64,000 bases of DNA from contig CAVTFT010000007.1 of the NCBI GenBank assembly GCA_963734085.1, forward strand, positions 868,001 through 932,000, in the 5' to 3' direction. The notes below the pieces were generated by a model, which saw only the letters and a list, made by a program, of their open reading frames with translations, did no database searches and had not been told where the DNA came from. How positions within the stretch are numbered: position 1 is the stretch's first letter; each line of letters opens with the position of its first letter. Below are positions 32,220 to 41,331 of the stretch, piece after piece. The DNA comes from CAIWHR01 sp963734085. Its GTDB lineage: Bacteria; Pseudomonadota; Gammaproteobacteria; Burkholderiales; Casimicrobiaceae. The translations under genes were made by a program, and so were the position numbers.

Positions 32220-34410
32220 CATGAAAATGCCGAAACTGTTCGGCAACGAAAAGGGGGGTGGGGCATCGGCCGCCGCTCTCGACATGCCGACGACCCAGGT
32301 CCGCGCGTCGCAGCCGGCCTACGACCCGCTGGCGTCCGTGTCGATCATGGAGCAGCTCCGCTCGGCGACCTCCGAGATGAAGATGCCGAAGCGGCTGCCG
32401 GTGATCGGACATCTTCCGATCGTCCAGCAGTTCCAGGTGCTCGGCATCGTGATGGTCACGTTCCTCGTGCTGGCGGCGCTGATGGTGTTCCTGGACAACC
32501 GCGCGGCGACGCAAAGCTCGGCCGCGGCGGCCACCGCGACGGAAATGCAGATGCTCTCGCAGCGGCTCGCGCGCGGCACGGCGCTCGCGTCGCAGGGTCA
32601 GGCGGCCGCGTTCCCCGCGTTGAAGGACAGCCGCGACCGGTTCAAATCGGACCTCGAGGCGCTGCAGTCGGGCGGGACGATCAAGGGTGTATCGCTCGAC
32701 GTTTCGCAGGACGAAAGCATCGTCAAGCTGCTGCAGGACATCCGGACGAAATGGGACCGCGTCGACGTCAATGCCGAGCGCGTCATCGACAACCAGCAAA
32801 GCCTGACATCACTCGCGAAGGGCCTCGAGAACATCAACCTCGGCAACAACGCGATCCTCGAGCTCTCGCAGCAGGCCGCGCAGCAGGTCGGGCAGGGCGG
32901 CGGCAGCTTGCGCGAAATCGAATACACGAACCAGCTCGCCGTGCTGTCGCAGCGGATCGGCAAGAACGCCAACACGCTCGCGTCGGCGGAGGAGATCGAT
33001 CCGGAGGTCGCCTTCCTGCTCGGCAAGGATGCGGGCACGTTCCGCGACATCCTGAACGGCCTGCTCAAGGGTAGCGACGCGTTGCGGCTCTCCGGCGTGC
33101 GCAACGAGGACGCGCGCTCGACGCTGACCGAATTGCAGAAGCGCTTCAACGCCTACGACCAGGGCGTCGCCGCCATTCTGCAGAACATGAACCGGCTGGT
33201 GACGGCGAAGCAGGCGGCACGCGGGATCAACAACGAATCCGAGGCGCTTCTCGGCGATACGACGAAGCTTTCCGAGGCTTTCGAGGGCAGCGCCAGGGCC
33301 CGCTGGCCGCTGTGGGCCGCGATCGTATTCGTGCTCCTTGCATTGGCGGCGCTCGTGTTGCTCGGCAAGGTGTTCCTGGACGACGCCCGCGTGCGCGCAT
33401 TCGAGAGCGAAGGCGAGAACAAGCGCAACCAGGAAGCGATTCTGCGGCTCTTGAACGAGATGGGGAACCTCGCCGACGGCGACCTCACCGTGCAGGCGTC
33501 GGTGACTGAGGACGTGACCGGCGCGATCGCCGACTCGATCAACTTCACGATCGAGGAGCTGCGCACGCTGGTGCGGGGCATCAACTCGGCGACCGACCAG
33601 GTGGCGAAGGCGACCCAGGACGCGCAGGCGATCTCCAACCGTCTGTTCGAGGCATCGCAGCGGCAGAACAAGGAAATCCAGAAGGCGTCCTCGTCGGTGC
33701 TGCAGATGGCGCAGTCGATCAACGAGGTCTCGCAGAGCGCCGTGCAGTCCGCGCGCGTGGCGCAGCAGTCGCTGGCGGCCGCCGAAAAGGGCGGGCAGGC
33801 GGTGCAGAACCAGATCGCCGGCATGAACGAAATCCGCACGCAGATCCAGGACACGTCGAAGCGGATCAAGCGGCTCGGCGAATCGTCCCTCGAGATCGGC
33901 GAGATCGTGGAGCTCATCTCGGACATTACCGAACAGACGAACGTGCTCGCGCTGAACGCCGCCATCCAGGCCGCGTCCGCCGGCGAGGCGGGCCGCGGCT
34001 TCACTGTGGTGGCCGAGGAAGTGCAGCGCCTGGCGGAGCGTTCCGGCGAGGCGACGAAGCAGATCGAGGCGATCGTGAAGACCATTCAGGCCGACACGCA
34101 GGATGCCGTGGCGGCGATGGAGAAGTCGACGGTCGGCGTGGTCGAGGGGACGAAGTTATCCGACGCCGCGGGACAGGCGCTGGAGGAAATCCGCCGCGTG
34201 TCGCGCGAATTGGCCGAGCTGATCGGCGGGATTTCCGCGCAGACGCAGAAACAGTCGGCGTCGGTATCCGACGTTACGCGCGGGATGCAGGGCATCCTCA
34301 AGATCACCGAGGAGACGACGGAGGGCACAAAGCAGACGAACGTGTCGATCGGCCAGCTCACGAGACTGGCGGCGGAATTGCGGAGCTCCGTAGCCGGCTT
34401 CAAGGTCTGA
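32209..34410 (+). CDS. pilJ: Type IV pilus methyl-accepting chemoreceptor PilJ
   Basis: This 733-residue receptor starts at the ATG after GGAGGGACCA. It has a first membrane helix at about residues 80-102 (FQVLGIVMVTFLVLAALMVF), a periplasmic helical PilJ-type sensor region with MLSQRLARG and LSQRIGKNANTL repeats, and a second helix (PLWAAIVFVLLALAALVLLG). A HAMP-like linker and the cytoplasmic hairpin tip ITEQTNVLALNAAIQAASAG with GRGFTVVAEEVQRLAERS follow. The about 75-residue N-terminal cytoplasmic extension is common in PilJ homologs. Signals to ChpA through PilI. Confidence 0.96.
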   Translation: MALNMKMPKLFGNEKGGGASAAALDMPTTQVRASQPAYDPLASVSIMEQLRSATSEMKMPKRLPVIGHLPIVQQFQVLGIVMVTFLVLAALMVFLDNRAATQSSAAAATATEMQMLSQRLARGTALASQGQAAAFPALKDSRDRFKSDLEALQSGGTIKGVSLDVSQDESIVKLLQDIRTKWDRVDVNAERVIDNQQSLTSLAKGLENINLGNNAILELSQQAAQQVGQGGGSLREIEYTNQLAVLSQRIGKNANTLASAEEIDPEVAFLLGKDAGTFRDILNGLLKGSDALRLSGVRNEDARSTLTELQKRFNAYDQGVAAILQNMNRLVTAKQAARGINNESEALLGDTTKLSEAFEGSARARWPLWAAIVFVLLALAALVLLGKVFLDDARVRAFESEGENKRNQEAILRLLNEMGNLADGDLTVQASVTEDVTGAIADSINFTIEELRTLVRGINSATDQVAKATQDAQAISNRLFEASQRQNKEIQKASSSVLQMAQSINEVSQSAVQSARVAQQSLAAAEKGGQAVQNQIAGMNEIRTQIQDTSKRIKRLGESSLEIGEIVELISDITEQTNVLALNAAIQAASAGEAGRGFTVVAEEVQRLAERSGEATKQIEAIVKTIQADTQDAVAAMEKSTVGVVEGTKLSDAAGQALEEIRRVSRELAELIGGISAQTQKQSASVSDVTRGMQGILKITEETTEGTKQTNVSIGQLTRLAAELRSSVAGFKV

Positions 34411-34418
34411 ATCGGTTA

Positions 34419-34446
34419 GGTAACAGGTAACGGGTAACAGGCGACA
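34419..34446. repeat. Four-copy 7-bp tandem array before chpA
   Basis: GGTAACA, GGTAACG, GGTAACA and GGCGACA follow one another directly after the pilJ stop codon in the 111-base gap before chpA. The unit length equals that of the array before the dnaQ-like gene but the sequence differs. Function unknown. Confidence 0.7.
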
Positions 34447-34521
34447 GAAAGCAGATGTCTCGGACTGGCGCGGTTTGTGCTCCAGCGGTTCCGATCCCTG
34501 ACGTCCGATACCTGACTTCTG

Positions 34522-37500
34522 ATGGCAACCGACAACGCAGCCGACTTTGACCTGGGCCCCCTGTCATGGGTGCAGGGTGAGATCGACCAGGCCCTCGCGC
34601 GGGGGCTGACGTCGCTCTCCGCGTTTCGCTCGAACGCGAAGGACGTCGCGTCGCTCAAGCACGCGCGCACGCACATCCACCAGGCGACCGGAGCGATCCA
34701 GATGGTCGGGCTGGATGCCGTCGCCGCGTTCACCGACGAAATCGAGCGCCAGCTGACGCGCCTCGAAGAGCTTCCGCCGCGCGAGGTGCAAGCCGCGTGC
34801 GACACGATCGATCGCGGTTGCAAGAAGCTGCGGATCTTCCTGGACGAGCTCGTCAACGGGGCGGCGCCGGTTCCGCTCAAGCTCTTCCCCGAATACGAAG
34901 CAATGCAACGCCTGCGCGGCGTCAAGGCGGCCGCGCCGACGGATCTGTTCTACCCGGACCTCGCCCCGCGCGCGCCGAAACTGGGCACGGCGCAGATCGT
35001 GCCGCCGGCGCGGTTGCCGTCGTACATGGTGAAGCAGCGCCGCCTCTATCAGCGCGGCCTCCTCGCATGGTTGCGCGGCGACGACGAAGGCGCGAAGACG
35101 ATGCGCGACGCGGTCGCGGGCATCGAGTCGGCGACGACACAGCAGAACCTGCGCGCTTTCTGGTGGACCGTCGGCGCGCTCCTCGATGCGCTGACCGAGC
35201 GCGGGCTCGAGACGGGATTCGGCGTGAAGCAGCTCGCCGCGCGGGTCGACCTGCAGATTCGCCGCGTCGTCGAAGGCTCGGCGAAGGTCGCCGACCGGCT
35301 GCGGCGCGAAGTGCTCTATTACGTCGCGATCAGCGCGCCGGTGGCGCCGTCGGTGCAGGCGGTGCAGAAAGGTTTCCGCCTTTCCGGGTTGATTCCGTCG
35401 GCCGAGGTGCTGAACGCCGACCTCGTGCGCATCCAGCCGCACCTGCGCGAAGCGCGCGACCAGCTCGCCGCGGCGAAGGACGCCTGGCTCAAGTTCACGT
35501 CGGGCCGCGCCGAGAACCTGCCGAAGTTGAAGCAGACGCTGACCTCGGTGCACAAACACGTCGCCGAGGTCGGCAACGGCGCGCTGATGAAGCTCACCGC
35601 CTCGCTGGTCGAGCGGTTGAACAAGCTGCCGCAGACGGTTCCCGATACGCTGGCGATGGAATACGCGACCGGCATGCTGCTCGCGGAAAGCGCGCTCGAA
35701 AATTACGCAAGCCTGACGCCGGACTTTCCGAAGCAGGTCGAGGCGATGCTGGCGCGGCTCGACGCTGCGCGCACGGCCCGCCCGATGACCGGTGCGGTCG
35801 CGGCGCCGGTGCTGGACGAGATGTCGCGGCGCGCGCAGGAACGCCTGCTGTTGGCGCAGGTGGGACGAGAGATCCAGGCGAACCTGCGGCACATGGAACA
35901 GGTGCTGGACGCGTTCTTCCGCGATCACACCAAGCGCGGCGATCTCGCAACCCTCGGCAAGGACAGCCAGCAGATCCGCGGCGCGCTCAAGATGCTGGGA
36001 CTCGCCGATGCCGAGCGGCTGCTTGGCCTTTGCGAGCAGCAGATCGAGACCTACGCCAATCCGGAAACGCAGGTCGGCAACGACGAGCTCGAGCTCCTCG
36101 CAGAATCGCTGTCCGGCCTGGGCTTCTACGTCGAGGCGGTCGAGCAGCAGCGCCCCGATCGCGACCGGCTGATTGCGCCGCTGCTCGCGAAGCGCCTCGG
36201 CGAAGCCCCGAAAGCCGTCGGCATCGATCATGGCGATACGGTCGAGGCCGCCGTCGTCGAATTGCGCAGCACGCTTCCGTCGCTCGTGGCCGAAGTTCAC
36301 GCGGCACCTGCCGACAGCGGCGCGCGCTCGGCGCTGCGCTCGAAGCTCGAGAACCTGCGCGACGACGCGGAGTTGATCGGGGATCCCGATCTCGCCGCGC
36401 AGGCCGGTGCGGCGCTCGCCGAGCTGGACGCGGGCGCCACCGCATCGCTCGAAGCCGCGGTCACGGCGATCGCCGAGAGCGGCAGCGCGGCGCCGGCACC
36501 CGAGATTTCAGCGGAAACACAGCGGCTCCTTGCCACCGATGCGACGAACCTCGATGCGGAGCTCCTCGACATCTATCTCACCGAAGCCGACGAAGTGCTC
36601 GATACCGTAGCCGAGCATCGCCGGGTTCTCGAGGAGAATCACGGCGATCGCGAAGCGCTGCGCACGGTGCGCCGTCAGTTCCATACGTTGAAGGGCAGTG
36701 GCCGGATGGTCGGGCTCACGCAACTGGGCGAGATCGCCTTCGAGGTGGAGAAGATCCACAACCGGCTGCTCGAGGAAGAGCGCGTCGTCACGCCGGCCGT
36801 CCTTGCGATGATCGATGTCGCCGAGAAGAGCTTCCGGCAGTGGGTCTCCGAGCTGTCGCGCTCGGGCCGCGTCGTGGCCGATCCGGCGGAGCTGCATGCG
36901 GCGATCGGCACCGTCGAGGCGGAGTTACCCGGCGGTCGCGAATCCGCGCTCACGCCGACACCGCCGGCGCCGGTGGTCGATGATTTTCCGCCACCCATTG
37001 CCCTGGCGCCCGTGGTCGCAGCCGTCAGGTCGCCGCGTGACGCGCTCGAGTTGGTAGAGGCGGACCTGGATGGTCTCCTCACCGAATCCGCAGTGGAGTC
37101 GATGCCATTGATCGATCTGCCCGAGGTCGGCGCCGGTTTCGGCGAAGTGATCGAGCTCCCGTTCACTGCTGAAGCGGCGCCCGAGCCTGCGGCGGTCGAA
37201 GCTGTGGCCGCACCGGCCGAGCCCCCAGAGATCACCGTGGGCGACGTCCGGCTCTCGGCGGTCCTGTTCAACATTCTCGTGGACGAGGCGACCCAGCATC
37301 TGGCGACACTGGCCCACGAGCTCGAGGTGCTGCAGTTCGACACGCAGCAAACGCCGTCGGCAGCGATGGTTCGCGCGAGCCACACGCTGTGCGGCATTCA
37401 CCGGACGGGAGGTTTTCCGCTGGTGGCGACGACCGCGAGGGCCCTCGAGCAATGCCTGCTCGGCCTGCAGCAGAAGGGTCCGCCGCTGCCGAGCGCTGCG

Positions 37501-40329
37501 CAACCGGTGCTCGCGCGCGCAGTCGAGGGACTGCAGCTGCTCGTCGACCGCGTGAAAGCGCGCGCGGCGTTCACGTCCGCGGACGCCGTCGAGGCACAGG
37601 ACATTCAGCACGAGCTCGAACTGTTGCGTCAGGAGTCGGTGGCCGAGCCGGTACCCGCCGATGCCGAAGCGCTCGCCGAGCGCGAAGCGGCACGTGACGA
37701 ACATGACGAAGCTCCCGCGCGGCCGGTGCCGTTGACGGCAGTGCCCGGGACGGGTTCCGGCGTCGGGCTTGCCGAGGGCCGGGAGCCGGCGATCGCGCCG
37801 GTCGTCGGAATCGCCGCGGCAAGCATGCACGCCGTCGCGCCGCCGCAGCCTGCGGCGACGGTCCCGACGAAAGCGGTGCCAGCGGTGAAACCGCCGCCGG
37901 CGCCGCCCTCGGTCGACGCGCCGCACGCCGACGTCTCTCTCGTGGATCCGCTCGCCGACGTGCGCGACGAAGTGGATGCCGATGTGCTGCCGATTTTCCT
38001 CGAAGAGGCCGCCGAGCTCTTTCCGCAGGCGGGCGAGCAATTGCGGGCGTGGCGGCGCCGACCCGGCGACAGTGACAGCGCGAGCCAGCTGCGCCGGACG
38101 CTGCACACGTTCAAGGGGAGCGCGCGAATGGCGGGCGCGATGCGCCTGGGCGAGCTCACGCACCGGATGGAGTCGCGCCTCGAAGGCAACATCCCGTCGG
38201 GTTCGGCTGCCCCGGAGCTGTTCGACGCACTCGACGACGATCTCGACCACGTCGCGTTCGTCCTCGACGCCTTGCGCGAGGGCAGGACCAACGTCCCGCT
38301 GCCGTGGGTCGCCGCCATGGAAGCCGCGTCCGGCGAGGCGACCGAGCCGGAATTGCACGAAGTCGAGATGCCGCATCCAGCGGAATCCGTGCCGCCGACA
38401 GCGACCGAGGCAGCGCCGGTCGTCGGAATGCCGATTCCTGCAGCGCATCCGCCACTCGGGGTGCCCGCGCCGGCACCGGTCGCCGAAGCCGAGACCGGGC
38501 AGCGCGCGCAACTGCGCGTGCGCGCCGACATGATCGATCGCCTGGTCAATGAAGCGGGCGAGGTCGCGATCGCGCGCGCACGCGTCGAAGGCGAGCTGCG
38601 CTCGCTCAAATCCAACCTGCTCGAGCTCACGAGCAGCGTCATCCGCCTGCGTTCGCAGGTGCGCGAGATCGAGATCCAGGGCGAATCGCAGATCCAGTCG
38701 CGGATGAGCCAGGTCGGCGAAGCGGCCGAAGGGTTCGATCCGCTCGAATTCGATCGCTATACCCGGTTCCAGGAGCTGACCCGCTCGCTTGCCGAAGGCG
38801 TCAACGACGTCTCGACGGTGCAGCAGTCGTTGCTGAAGAACCTGGACGACGCCGACGCTGCGCTGCTCGCGCAGGCGCGGCTGTCGCGCGAAGTGCAGCA
38901 ACAGTTGTTCTCGATCCGGACCGTTCCGTTCGGCAGCCTCTCGGAGCGGCTCTACCGCATTCTGCGCGCAACGGCGAAGGAGCTCGACAAGCGGGCGAAC
39001 CTCGAGATCCGCGGCGGGCAGACCGAGCTCGACCGCTCGGTGCTGGAAAAGCTGGTCGGCCCGCTCGAGCATCTGTTGCGCAACGCGCTCGATCACGGTA
39101 TCGAGGCCCGGAGCGCGCGCGCGGAGGCAGGCAAGCCGGAAACCGGGGAAATCGCGCTGACGGTGCGCCAGGTCGGCAACGAAATCGCGATCGAGCTGAC
39201 CGATGATGGCGCCGGCATCAATCTCGACCAGGTTCGCGCCCGGGCGATCGCGCAGGGCAAGCTCGCCGCCGACGCCAATCCGACCGACGCACAGCTGATC
39301 GAGCTCATCTTCCAGCCGGGGTTCACGACCGCCGCCCGGGTGACGCAGCTATCGGGACGCGGCATCGGCATGGACGTCGTGCGCGCGGAAATCGCGGCGC
39401 TGGGCGGACGGGTCGAGGTGACGACGACATCAGGCAAAGGCACGGCATTTCTCCTCTACCTGCCGCTCACGCTTGCCGTTGCGCAGGCGGTGCTGGTTCG
39501 CGCCGGCGGCAGGCTGTGGGCACTGCCCGCGCCGATGGTCGAGCAGGTGCAGCAGGTCAAGGCCGACGTGCTGCTCAACCTGTACGTCGCGCGGCGCGTC
39601 GAGTGGCAGGGGCGAAGCTACCCGTTCCACTATCTGCCGCGGCTCCTGGGCGACGCGCACCACAATCCGGAAACCGGACGCTACAACCCGGTGCTGCTGC
39701 TGCGTGCGGGCCAAAGCTACGCGGCGGTGCACGTCGACGAAATGATCGGCAATCAGGAAGTCGTGGTGAAGAACATCGGGCCGCAGCTCGCGCGCGTATC
39801 CGGCATCGCCGGTGCGACCGTGCTCGGCACCGGCGAGATCGTGCTGATCATCAATCCGGTGCAACTCGCGCAGCGCGCCGACGTGCCGCGGTTCGACCCG
39901 GGCGCGGAGCGGCTCGCGCCGCATCTCGCGAAGACGGCGGCTGCGGCGACTGCCGGGCCGCCGCTGGTGATGATCGTCGACGATTCACTGACGGTGCGCA
40001 AGATCACGAGTCGCACGCTGACGCGCGAAGGCTTCGACGTCATCACCGCCAAGGACGGCGTCGACGCGCTGCAGCTCCTCGCCGATCAGACGCCCGACGT
40101 GATCCTGCTCGACATCGAGATGCCGCGGATGGACGGCTTCGAGTTCACGAAGACGATCAAGGGCGATCCCAAGCACGCCCACATCCCGATCATCATGATC
40201 ACGTCGCGTACGGCGGAGAAGCACCGCAATCGCGCGAAGGAGCTCGGGGTCGACCTTTACCTCGGCAAGCCGTATCAGGAAGAAGAGCTGATCCGGACCC
40301 TGCGGGAAATGCTCACCGTGACGGCGTAG
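34522..40329 (+). CDS. chpA: Hybrid chemotaxis histidine kinase ChpA/PilL
   Basis: The 1935-residue kinase core of the Pil-Chp system relays PilJ signals to PilG and PilH. A long helical N-terminus (to about residue 690) is followed by three Hpt-type sites: FHTLKGSGRMVG (His721), SHTLCGIHRTGG (His954, lacking the usual Lys-Gly) and LHTFKGSARMAG (His1195). Pro/Ala-rich linkers separate them. Then come the dimerisation region, the HATPase N-box LLRNALDHGIEARS (about residues 1518-1531), GAGINLDQVRA and SGRGIGMDVVRAE. A CheW-like domain and a C-terminal receiver (MIVDDSLTVRK; phosphoacceptor Asp1864 in LLDIEMPRMDG) end the protein. It is shorter than Pseudomonas ChpA (about 2470 residues) with fewer Hpt sites. 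Confidence 0.96.
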   Translation: MATDNAADFDLGPLSWVQGEIDQALARGLTSLSAFRSNAKDVASLKHARTHIHQATGAIQMVGLDAVAAFTDEIERQLTRLEELPPREVQAACDTIDRGCKKLRIFLDELVNGAAPVPLKLFPEYEAMQRLRGVKAAAPTDLFYPDLAPRAPKLGTAQIVPPARLPSYMVKQRRLYQRGLLAWLRGDDEGAKTMRDAVAGIESATTQQNLRAFWWTVGALLDALTERGLETGFGVKQLAARVDLQIRRVVEGSAKVADRLRREVLYYVAISAPVAPSVQAVQKGFRLSGLIPSAEVLNADLVRIQPHLREARDQLAAAKDAWLKFTSGRAENLPKLKQTLTSVHKHVAEVGNGALMKLTASLVERLNKLPQTVPDTLAMEYATGMLLAESALENYASLTPDFPKQVEAMLARLDAARTARPMTGAVAAPVLDEMSRRAQERLLLAQVGREIQANLRHMEQVLDAFFRDHTKRGDLATLGKDSQQIRGALKMLGLADAERLLGLCEQQIETYANPETQVGNDELELLAESLSGLGFYVEAVEQQRPDRDRLIAPLLAKRLGEAPKAVGIDHGDTVEAAVVELRSTLPSLVAEVHAAPADSGARSALRSKLENLRDDAELIGDPDLAAQAGAALAELDAGATASLEAAVTAIAESGSAAPAPEISAETQRLLATDATNLDAELLDIYLTEADEVLDTVAEHRRVLEENHGDREALRTVRRQFHTLKGSGRMVGLTQLGEIAFEVEKIHNRLLEEERVVTPAVLAMIDVAEKSFRQWVSELSRSGRVVADPAELHAAIGTVEAELPGGRESALTPTPPAPVVDDFPPPIALAPVVAAVRSPRDALELVEADLDGLLTESAVESMPLIDLPEVGAGFGEVIELPFTAEAAPEPAAVEAVAAPAEPPEITVGDVRLSAVLFNILVDEATQHLATLAHELEVLQFDTQQTPSAAMVRASHTLCGIHRTGGFPLVATTARALEQCLLGLQQKGPPLPSAAQPVLARAVEGLQLLVDRVKARAAFTSADAVEAQDIQHELELLRQESVAEPVPADAEALAEREAARDEHDEAPARPVPLTAVPGTGSGVGLAEGREPAIAPVVGIAAASMHAVAPPQPAATVPTKAVPAVKPPPAPPSVDAPHADVSLVDPLADVRDEVDADVLPIFLEEAAELFPQAGEQLRAWRRRPGDSDSASQLRRTLHTFKGSARMAGAMRLGELTHRMESRLEGNIPSGSAAPELFDALDDDLDHVAFVLDALREGRTNVPLPWVAAMEAASGEATEPELHEVEMPHPAESVPPTATEAAPVVGMPIPAAHPPLGVPAPAPVAEAETGQRAQLRVRADMIDRLVNEAGEVAIARARVEGELRSLKSNLLELTSSVIRLRSQVREIEIQGESQIQSRMSQVGEAAEGFDPLEFDRYTRFQELTRSLAEGVNDVSTVQQSLLKNLDDADAALLAQARLSREVQQQLFSIRTVPFGSLSERLYRILRATAKELDKRANLEIRGGQTELDRSVLEKLVGPLEHLLRNALDHGIEARSARAEAGKPETGEIALTVRQVGNEIAIELTDDGAGINLDQVRARAIAQGKLAADANPTDAQLIELIFQPGFTTAARVTQLSGRGIGMDVVRAEIAALGGRVEVTTTSGKGTAFLLYLPLTLAVAQAVLVRAGGRLWALPAPMVEQVQQVKADVLLNLYVARRVEWQGRSYPFHYLPRLLGDAHHNPETGRYNPVLLLRAGQSYAAVHVDEMIGNQEVVVKNIGPQLARVSGIAGATVLGTGEIVLIINPVQLAQRADVPRFDPGAERLAPHLAKTAAAATAGPPLVMIVDDSLTVRKITSRTLTREGFDVITAKDGVDALQLLADQTPDVILLDIEMPRMDGFEFTKTIKGDPKHAHIPIIMITSRTAEKHRNRAKELGVDLYLGKPYQEEELIRTLREMLTVTA

Positions 40330-40395
40330 CCAAAGCCTGCCGTCGGCTCGCCTCGGCGGCCTCCGCGCAGCAATGTTGTTTCGTTACGCCGAGGG

Positions 40396-40578
40396 GTCGG
40401 CCGCGGCGTCGACTCGTTCGGGTCGCATCCCCTGCTTCCAAGCTCGCGCCGGCGGCCTTCCGCTCCGCCGATTGCGTTCGGGATGCCGAGCTGTCGGCCG
40501 CTAGCGCCGACTCGTGATTGCTCACATCCCCTCGCCGCTTCGCGGCGCGGGGCCCCTGCTCGCCACTCGCGTCGCTAC
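40396..40578. repeat. Second locus of the paired GC-rich intergenic repeat
   Basis: Two units at about 40396-40470 and 40493-40578 match those at 10708-10898. Both start GTCGGCCGC and contain a CGACTCG block. The second ends CACTCGCGTCGCTAC, where CTA is the stop codon of the minus-strand gene that follows, just as at yicC. A local palindrome (CGCCGCTTCGCGGCG) lies in the second unit. The 245 bases between chpA and this stop codon hold no gene. Confidence 0.7.
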
Positions 40579-41090
40579 TTCGCGGGGCACGAGCCCGCGT
40601 CGCCCGGGACCTTGCCGACGAGCAGCAGGAAGTTCTCGAACGGGCCCATGTTGCCCATCGCTTCCATCATCGGCCCCTCGAAGCCCAGGCGCCCCAGCAT
40701 CATCGCCTTCATCGGTCCGTATTCGCCCTTGCCCATCTCGACCCAGCGTGCGGTCTCGGCCTTCATCACGTAATCGGCGCCCGAATCGAGCGTCGCAGTC
40801 TCGGGCGTGCCGCCGTAGACGCACATTGCCTTGCCGTCCTTCTGCGCAATGCGCAGTTCGGCGGAAGGCTTGTCACCGCAATCGGAGCGATAGATCTGCA
40901 TCACCTTGAAGCCCCGCCCTTTGTCGTTCTTCATCCAGCCGCTCTCGACGAGCTTGTCGGTAAGCACCGGATCCTTGTTCCACGCTTCGCATGCTTCCTT
41001 GGCCCAGTCGGCGGACATCAGGACGGGCGCGGCGAGCGCAGGCCCGGCGAGGGCAACGGTGAATAGCGGGATGATTGCAGCAGTGCGCAT
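40575..41090 (-). CDS. Exported SCP2-like (sterol-carrier-domain) protein
   Basis: This is a 171-residue protein with a signal peptide cleaved after ALA (MRTAAIIPLFTVALAGPALA). The mature part, with MSADWAKEACEAWNKDPVLT and GKGEYGPMKAMMLGRLGFEGP, matches a small periplasmic SCP-2 sterol-transfer-like family of betaproteobacteria. Four Cys (EACEAW, SDCGDK, AMCVYG, GSCPAK) could form disulphides. Substrate unknown. Convergent with chpA; its stop codon lies inside a GC-rich repeat. Confidence 0.72.
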   Translation of the reverse strand: MRTAAIIPLFTVALAGPALAAPVLMSADWAKEACEAWNKDPVLTDKLVESGWMKNDKGRGFKVMQIYRSDCGDKPSAELRIAQKDGKAMCVYGGTPETATLDSGADYVMKAETARWVEMGKGEYGPMKAMMLGRLGFEGPMMEAMGNMGPFENFLLLVGKVPGDAGSCPAK

Positions 41091-41295
41091 GAGAAGTCTC
41101 CTCTCGGTCGAAATCGATGGCGCCGCAGCCGCGCCGCTCTATCGACGTTAGGATTGTGCCGCCGGTGTGTCAAATGCGTGGCCGTGCACATAACGGACGC
41201 GCTTCGCGGCGGCACTGCGACCGCCTCCCCACGTGCGGCTGAACGCCGCAGGGCAGGCCGCTGGCGGTACGGCCGGAGCGGTCTTCCCTCGCCGG

Positions 41296-41301
41296 TATAA
41301 T
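41296..41301 (+). promoter_or_regulatory. Candidate -10 box (TATAAT) upstream of the EF-G-like gene
   Basis: A perfect TATAAT stands 30 bases before the ATG, with the ribosome-binding site GGGGAAGGAAG between. No good -35 hexamer is seen 16-18 bases upstream. Confidence 0.4.
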
Positions 41302-41331
41302 TCCGGGACAGCCACTGGGGAAGGAAGCCGC

